Source: Candidatus Saccharimonadia bacterium (GTDB taxonomy: Bacteria > Patescibacteriota > Saccharimonadia > Saccharimonadales > UBA4665). From it: a DNA stretch of 8,627 bases. Shown in pieces: positions 6,297 to 8,627 of this stretch; positions within the stretch are counted from its first letter, which is position 1; each line of letters opens with the position of its first letter. The stretch covers positions 39,313 through 47,939 of the forward strand of contig JALQUD010000002.1 of assembly GCA_023268595.1 (NCBI GenBank), given 5' to 3'. The translations under genes and the position numbers were made by a program. The notes beneath the pieces were generated by a model that saw nothing but the letters and a program-made list of their open reading frames with translations, made no database searches and was not told the DNA's origin.

Positions 6297-6321
6297 AGCA
6301 GGGGTCAGACCAGACAGTGGC

Positions 6322-6525
6322 TCAGAAGCCGACGTGGGCGCTGATCGGAAGATCGCAGCTCGCCTGGGGACGCTTGGGGTTGTCACATGTACAACCGTTC
6401 CTGCGCTTGTTGCTGTCGACCATGTTGCCCTTGGCGAGGTTCTTGCCGCCGTAGAGCGTGACCGAGGTGTCGCCGCCCTGCTTGGCGACCTTCTTCATGT
6501 CAGCCTTGATACGCTTCATCACCAT
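6322..6525 (-). CDS. Small basic Cys-rich protein, C-x-C-x9-C type, paralog of the gene at 5730
   Basis: AAGGAG lies 6 nt before ATG, and an excellent promoter lies at 6593-6621. The 67 residues begin with a very basic segment (MVMKRIKADMKKVAKQGG). A GGK-x-LAK stretch follows, then the motif KRRNGCTC with Cys45, Cys47 and Cys57, and the tail DLPISAHVGF. The GGK, LAK, NGC-x-C, KR and third-Cys pattern is shared with the 57-residue protein at 5730, which establishes a family of two. No membrane segment or signal peptide is seen, so it should be cytoplasmic. The charge and cysteines fit a small nucleic-acid- or metal-binding protein, but no known zinc-finger spacing is met. I recognise no family. 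Confidence 0.75.
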   Translation of the reverse strand: MVMKRIKADMKKVAKQGGDTSVTLYGGKNLAKGNMVDSNKRRNGCTCDNPKRPQASCDLPISAHVGF

Positions 6526-6592
6526 GGCTTACTCCTTGATAGGTGCGGATGCCAATGGCATCATTGGTGTACGTCTGAATACTACAGTTTTG

Positions 6593-6621
6593 ACTATAAC
6601 ATTTTATACTTCTTAAGTCAA
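6593..6621 (-). promoter_or_regulatory. Extended -10 promoter of the gene ending at 6322
   Basis: On the minus strand TTGACT (6621-6616), 17 bp, and TATAGT (6598-6593) preceded by TGT make a near-consensus extended -10 promoter. Its -35 directly follows the T-run of the hairpin at 6622-6720. Confidence 0.75.
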
Positions 6622-6720
6622 TAAAAAGCTCTGCTATGTGTCGTATAGGGAAATCCCTACGTTATCAGCAGAGGCGTTCGCCTTCGATGTCCGATAACGG
6701 ATATACGTTTTAGCAGAGCT
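6622..6720 (-). terminator. Branched 94-nt structure ending in a T-run
   Basis: Read on the minus strand, AGCTCTGCTA (6720-6711) pairs with TAGCAGAGCT (6636-6627), and TTTTTAT follows. Inside are a second stem, TATACG (6702-6707) with CGTATA (6642-6647), a small GGG-AAAT-CCC hairpin, and an arm CGTTATC (6660-6666) with GATAACG (6692-6698) capped by AGGC-GTTC-GCCT. CTCTGCT (6629-6635) can alternatively pair with AGCAGAG (6667-6673), so two exclusive folds exist. This may be an elaborate terminator, an attenuator or a small RNA. Confidence 0.55.
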
Positions 6721-6791
6721 ACAGGACGTACGGCGGTATGCCGATACGCATCTTGGTCGTGGTCTCCTTCCAATAAGATCGCAAGCTGGAT

Positions 6792-6865
6792 GAGTGGTCG
6801 GACAGACCGCGTACGGATACGGCTCCATGGCAGGAGACGCATATACGCAGTCCGTCCGGACCCTC
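6792..6865 (-). terminator. About 19-bp hairpin after the Cys-rich operon
   Basis: The stem is formed by 6792-6811 with 6846-6865, with two single-base bulges. The central 12 bp contain two G-U pairs only if the minus strand is transcribed (A-C mismatches on plus), so the RNA is likely made from the minus strand. The loop holds CTCC pairing with GGAG. It begins about 24 bases after the stop of the gene at 6889. Confidence 0.55.
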
Positions 6866-6888
6866 ACCTTACCGCAGACTGCAGCTTG

Positions 6889-7071
6889 TCAGAACTTGAC
6901 GTTCTTACGCTTCTTGCACCCTGGGCGCGCACACTGCCAGTCAGTACTGGATATGTTGCCCGTGGGCCTATCACGCTTGACGTTGACTTCTTTCATGTCG
7001 CAGTCACCGTCAGCAGCCTTGCAGTTCAGCTTGGGTGGCGTGCCTTCGGCGTTGAAGTCCGGTCTGGCCAT
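6889..7071 (-). CDS. Four-cysteine small basic protein, third gene of a tandem paralog operon
   Basis: AAGGA lies about 10 nt before ATG. The 60 residues carry Cys17-x6-Cys24 within a CKA-x-DGDC stretch and Cys47-x4-Cys52 in WQCARPGC, and end KKRKNVKF. The spacing C-K-[AS]-x(4-5)-C, then 19-22 residues, then [QD]-C-x4-C is shared with the two genes upstream, so all three are tandem paralogs. Two cysteine pairs suggest one bound zinc or an iron-sulfur-free knuckle, but the pairs are wider (x6-7 and x4) than the common C-x2-C. The basic tail would suit nucleic-acid or ribosome binding. It is probably cytoplasmic, as no hydrophobic segment exists. The next gene upstream in the operon ends 59 nt before its start. 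Confidence 0.75.
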   Translation of the reverse strand: MARPDFNAEGTPPKLNCKAADGDCDMKEVNVKRDRPTGNISSTDWQCARPGCKKRKNVKF

Positions 7072-7130
7072 CTTCGCACATCCTTGTGTCGTGTTTCAGG
7101 GTATGGATCCTGGGGTGGTGGCCCGACAAC

Positions 7131-7298
7131 TCATCTCTTAATGATCTTGCGGCAGTCTTTGTGGCTGCATTGCCGGGTGTGCGTGACGCTCTGGTTGATG
7201 CGGCTCATCCCTTTCCATTCGAACTCACACTTCTCGTGATCCTTGCTCTTGCACTTGGCAGTGGGCGGCTTGGCGCTCCTGACATAGCGTGTAGCCAT
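7131..7298 (-). CDS. Four-cysteine small basic protein, middle gene of the tandem operon
   Basis: This 55-residue frame is easily missed because of its size. GGGAG lies 7 nt before ATG. The product starts MATRYVRSAKPP and has Cys16-x7-Cys24 (CKSKDHEKC), then 19 residues, Cys44-x4-Cys49 (QCSHKDC) and the basic end RKIIKR. Two extra histidines (21 and 46) lie inside the cysteine pairs. The CK[AS] start of the first knuckle and the [QD]C-x4-C second knuckle match both neighbours, which confirms both the reading frame and the family. It lies 44 nt after the first gene and 59 nt before the third, without a terminator between, so it is in the same transcript. Metal binding is likely but not demonstrated; no known family is recognised. 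Confidence 0.75.
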   Translation of the reverse strand: MATRYVRSAKPPTAKCKSKDHEKCEFEWKGMSRINQSVTHTRQCSHKDCRKIIKR

Positions 7299-7342
7299 GA
7301 TATCGCTCCCAACTGAAAATGGTCGGATAGATCACGCTCGGC

Positions 7343-7513
7343 TCAGTTGTAGACCGTACGGCCACAACCCGCGTTGGTGCAGTCCCAGCGGTTGCGCTTC
7401 TGGCCGCCCATGTTGGCGGGCCTGTTGGAAAGCTTGAACGCACAGAACTGCTTGTCCGAAGCCTTGCATTCGCGCCGCTCGGGCATCTTGGGCTTGCCGG
7501 GCTTATCGACCAT
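7343..7513 (-). CDS. Four-cysteine small basic protein, first gene of the tandem operon
   Basis: I take the ATG at 7513 because GAGG lies 9 nt upstream. An ATG five codons earlier has its purine-rich sequence too close. The 56 residues start MVDKPGKPKMPERRE. They carry Cys16-x7-Cys24 (CKASDKQFC), 20 intervening residues with RPANMGGQKR, then Cys45-x4-Cys50 (WDCTNAGC) and GRTVYN. Trp before the second knuckle is shared with the gene at 6889. It leads a three-gene minus-strand operon of paralogs behind the promoter at 7560-7588. Lys-Pro repeats at the N-terminus suggest a flexible basic arm. It is likely cytoplasmic. Function unknown; a small metal-binding, nucleic-acid-associated protein is the best guess. 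Confidence 0.75.
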   Translation of the reverse strand: MVDKPGKPKMPERRECKASDKQFCAFKLSNRPANMGGQKRNRWDCTNAGCGRTVYN

Positions 7514-7551
7514 GCGAGGGTACCTCATATCTCTTATTGGACGGATACGAC

Positions 7552-7588
7552 AGTTGTATACTGTACAACTTTACAGCCACTTTTTCAA
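7552..7588 (-). promoter_or_regulatory. Promoter with overlapping operator-like repeat for the Cys-rich operon
   Basis: On the minus strand TTGAAA (7588-7583), 17 bp, and TACAGT (7565-7560) form the promoter. A perfect inverted repeat AGTTGTA-TACTG-TACAACT (7552-7570) covers the -10, which is where a repressor would act. ACAGT-N5-ACTGT (7550-7564) is a second, overlapping way to read it. Confidence 0.65.
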
Positions 7589-7602
7589 TAGAGACGTAGA
7601 GA

Positions 7603-7652
7603 TTGCAATGCCTTTGAACCTGTTATAAAGTAATCTCACCGTAAAACACGGT
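7603..7652 (+). promoter_or_regulatory. Promoter of the 86-aa helical protein gene, with a 5' hairpin
   Basis: TTGCAA (7603-7608) is followed by TATAAA (7624-7629, preceded by TGT, spacer 15) or TAAAGT (7626-7631, spacer 17). ACCGT-N5-ACGGT (7638-7652) would form a hairpin at the mRNA 5' end. The promoter is back to back with that of the Cys-rich operon. Confidence 0.55.
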
Positions 7653-7705
7653 ATCACCATTCCATGTGGCCATCATCAGGCTACCGATCAGGAACGAGGC
7701 GGACC

Positions 7706-7966
7706 ATGCCAATCGGCGAAGTCAAGGCAGGCATCCGACAGGCGGCGCAGGTCGTCACCGAAGAAGCCGCCGGGCACATCAAGGCAGCCATCGAGGCAAT
7801 GCAGGAAGGTCGCAACAGGCTGCTCCAGGTGACCTACGGAACCGGCCAGAGTGATGTCGATACTGCGACCGGCTACATGCAGGCGACCATCGACGATCTG
7901 GAGAACGCGCTCACCAGAGCTTACGGACACGGTGCCGAGATGGAGGACATCGCCGCACGGCTGTAG
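7706..7966 (+). CDS. 86-aa helical, Ala/Glu-rich protein of an actinobacterial small-protein type
   Basis: GAGG lies 8 nt before ATG in the ACC-ATG context. The protein is predicted all-helical, with two amphipathic helices (about 4-44 and 52-86) around a TYGTGQSD turn, ends in EDIAARL, and has no cysteine or membrane segment. Small actinobacterial proteins with this plan (an I-x-x-V/I-K-A-G-I start, G-[ST]-G-Q turn, L-x-x-A repeats, YAARL-like end; I recall the label DUF6244) look similar; this is from memory and unverified. The size and helix-turn-helix hairpin also recall WXG100 proteins, but the WXG turn is missing. It has its own promoter, and the terminator lies 148 nt after the stop. 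Beside the actinobacterial-looking peptide at 5123, it may mark exchange with host bacteria. Confidence 0.8.
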   Translation: MPIGEVKAGIRQAAQVVTEEAAGHIKAAIEAMQEGRNRLLQVTYGTGQSDVDTATGYMQATIDDLENALTRAYGHGAEMEDIAARL

Positions 7967-8113
7967 TCTTTCAGCAGCCATCGTCCAGACTCCCGACTCA
8001 CTTAAGGTCAACCTAGTGGAGGTGATATTCTGATCCACGGCAGCGGTTCTTCGGCAGCACTATGCAGCCCAGAGAGCATCGTACCGATGTTTTTCAGGGG
8101 ACCCGAAGAACCT
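7967..8113 (+). other. Long structured 3' region of the 86-aa protein mRNA
   Basis: GGTTCTTCGG (8045-8054) pairs perfectly with CCGAAGAACC (8103-8112). An extension, GGCA (8039-8042) with TGCC (8113-8116), overlaps the first bases of the terminator stem, so the two folds compete slightly. Inside, CATCG-TAC-CGATG (8077-8089) is followed by TTTTT (8090-8094), a weak terminator-like unit. A strong ribosome-site-like GGAGGTGA (8018-8025) has no normal start codon after it. Confidence 0.45.
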
Positions 8114-8179
8114 GCCGCACGCGCCTACCGAGTGGAAGTAAACTTCCCTTACACCGGTTATGGCGCGTGCGGCTTTTTT
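8114..8179 (+). terminator. Intrinsic terminator with 12-bp stem and six T
   Basis: GCCGCACGCGCC (8114-8125) pairs perfectly with GGCGCGTGCGGC (8162-8173). Stacked inside are ACCG (8127-8130) with CGGT (8155-8158) and GGAAGT (8134-8139) with ACTTCC (8142-8147). TTTTTTCAT follows. It also separates the convergent minus-strand frame ending at 8195. Confidence 0.9.
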
Positions 8180-8194
8180 CATTCTAAAGCGTAA

Positions 8195-8627
8195 TCAGCC
8201 GAGGATGCGGCGTAAATGCTGGCGATAATCCTCGGCCGCAGCATCAACTGAGGCTACGTCAGCCTTAAGCATGCCCGTCTCGTTATATGCCACCGCGGCG
8301 CTAGCCGCAGCTTCGCCAAGCTTGGTAGCGGCCATCCTCAGGTAATCGCGAGCTTCCTCAGCAGCTTTGTGGGCGGCCGAAGCCGGCCCCTCCGCCCTAC
8401 TGGACTGTTCGACCGCTGAGGCGTACCGCCCCATCAAGTTACCTGCCGCTTCAGACTCTGAGCCCTCAGTCGCGCCTACGAAGCTATAACCCGCATCCTT
8501 AATATCAAAAACTTTATCTCTTCCAAATAAATCATACACACCAAGGTGAGTTAAAATATTTTCTGCATGTTCTGCACTTCCGTTAGTAAAAATAAATTTT
8601 TCCATATCAAGCTGTTCAAGCTCGCTT
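8195..8627 (-). CDS. Chimeric frame: HAD-type nucleotidase core joined to an Ala-rich helical tail, partial at the window edge
   Basis: The frame has no stop up to the window edge, so the true start lies outside; ATG 8605 is internal to the homology. The segment around that ATG reads EQLDMEKFIFTNGS, then AEHAENILTHLG, then DLF and FDIKDAGY. This is HAD motif II (TNG) with its following helix, as in pyrimidine 5'-nucleotidases of the SDT1/PpnA-like kind. The expected continuation (PKP lysine motif III and DD motif IV) is missing. At residue 41 from that ATG the sequence becomes SFVGATEGSESE and then ~85 Ala/Glu-rich helical residues ending RRILG. Base composition shifts from about 33% to 60% GC at the same place. 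As it stands the enzyme should be inactive. The tail may be an independent 79-residue gene starting at ATG 8434 (AGG 7 nt upstream). Confidence 0.6.
   Translation of the reverse strand, partial: SELEQLDMEKFIFTNGSAEHAENILTHLGVYDLFGRDKVFDIKDAGYSFVGATEGSESEAAGNLMGRYASAVEQSSRAEGPASAAHKAAEEARDYLRMAATKLGEAAASAAVAYNETGMLKADVASVDAAAEDYRQHLRRILG

Noticed and set aside
6627..6720. Integron attC site
   Set aside because: The outer arms lack the conserved core-site sequences and the imperfect-bulge pattern. A T-run and promoter directly follow, which fits a terminator or attenuator better.
6634..6867. 77-aa minus-strand frame with five cysteines
   Set aside because: It spans two large hairpins and lacks a ribosome site. 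Its cysteine spacing matches neither neighbouring family.
8027..8197. 57-codon plus-strand frame after GGAGGTGA
   Set aside because: It would need an ATT or CTG start and reads through the whole terminator stem and T-run.
1..8627. CRISPR array, insertion sequence, rRNA or recombinase gene
   Set aside because: No regular direct repeats, transposase or integrase motifs, or rRNA sequence were seen on either strand.

Overview
The window looks like an accessory region of a Saccharibacteria (TM7/Patescibacteria) genome or of a mobile element linked to one. The only gene recognised with confidence is alaS. Its short product (658 aa, no C-Ala domain) and a His/Cys-rich insert next to the catalytic core match the Saccharibacteria type as I remember it. 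The rest is about a dozen very small genes, mostly of unknown function. Most of the DNA is moderately GC-rich (55-60% where counted). The last ~140 bases are about 33% GC, and one stretch inside alaS is about 46%.

Layout. 1-2240: the C-terminal end of a membrane protein; two 3-TM proteins of the same architecture, each with two cysteines in an extracytoplasmic loop; and between them a small acidic soluble protein on the minus strand. 2240-4216: alaS on the minus strand, convergent with the second 3-TM gene across an 84-nt hairpin. 4217-5489: a divergent promoter region, a two-gene operon of small membrane proteins, then a 50-aa single-TM peptide, each unit closed by a strong terminator. 5490-7600: a minus-strand cysteine-rich block. 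It has two paralogs of a C-x-C-x(8-9)-C family, then a tandem operon of three paralogs of a C-x(6-7)-C / C-x4-C family, separated by long hairpins and structured non-coding DNA. 7603-8179: an 86-aa helical protein with its own promoter and terminator. 8195-8627: the end of a reading frame in which the middle of a HAD-type nucleotidase runs into an unrelated Ala-rich helical tail, with the base-composition shift at the join.

Most genes here form insulated single-gene or short-operon units. They have sigma70-like promoters with 16-17 bp spacing, often an extended -10, and a long hairpin ending. Four plus-strand terminators share the ending CGGC(C)TTT..CAT, and in three places the next -35 starts within about 17 nt of the previous T-run. 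The shared parts, together with small membrane proteins, paralogous Cys-rich basic proteins and two actinobacterial-looking small proteins, suggest one co-evolved accessory module. Its function cannot be read from the sequence. A link to the epibiont lifestyle on actinobacterial hosts is an inference.
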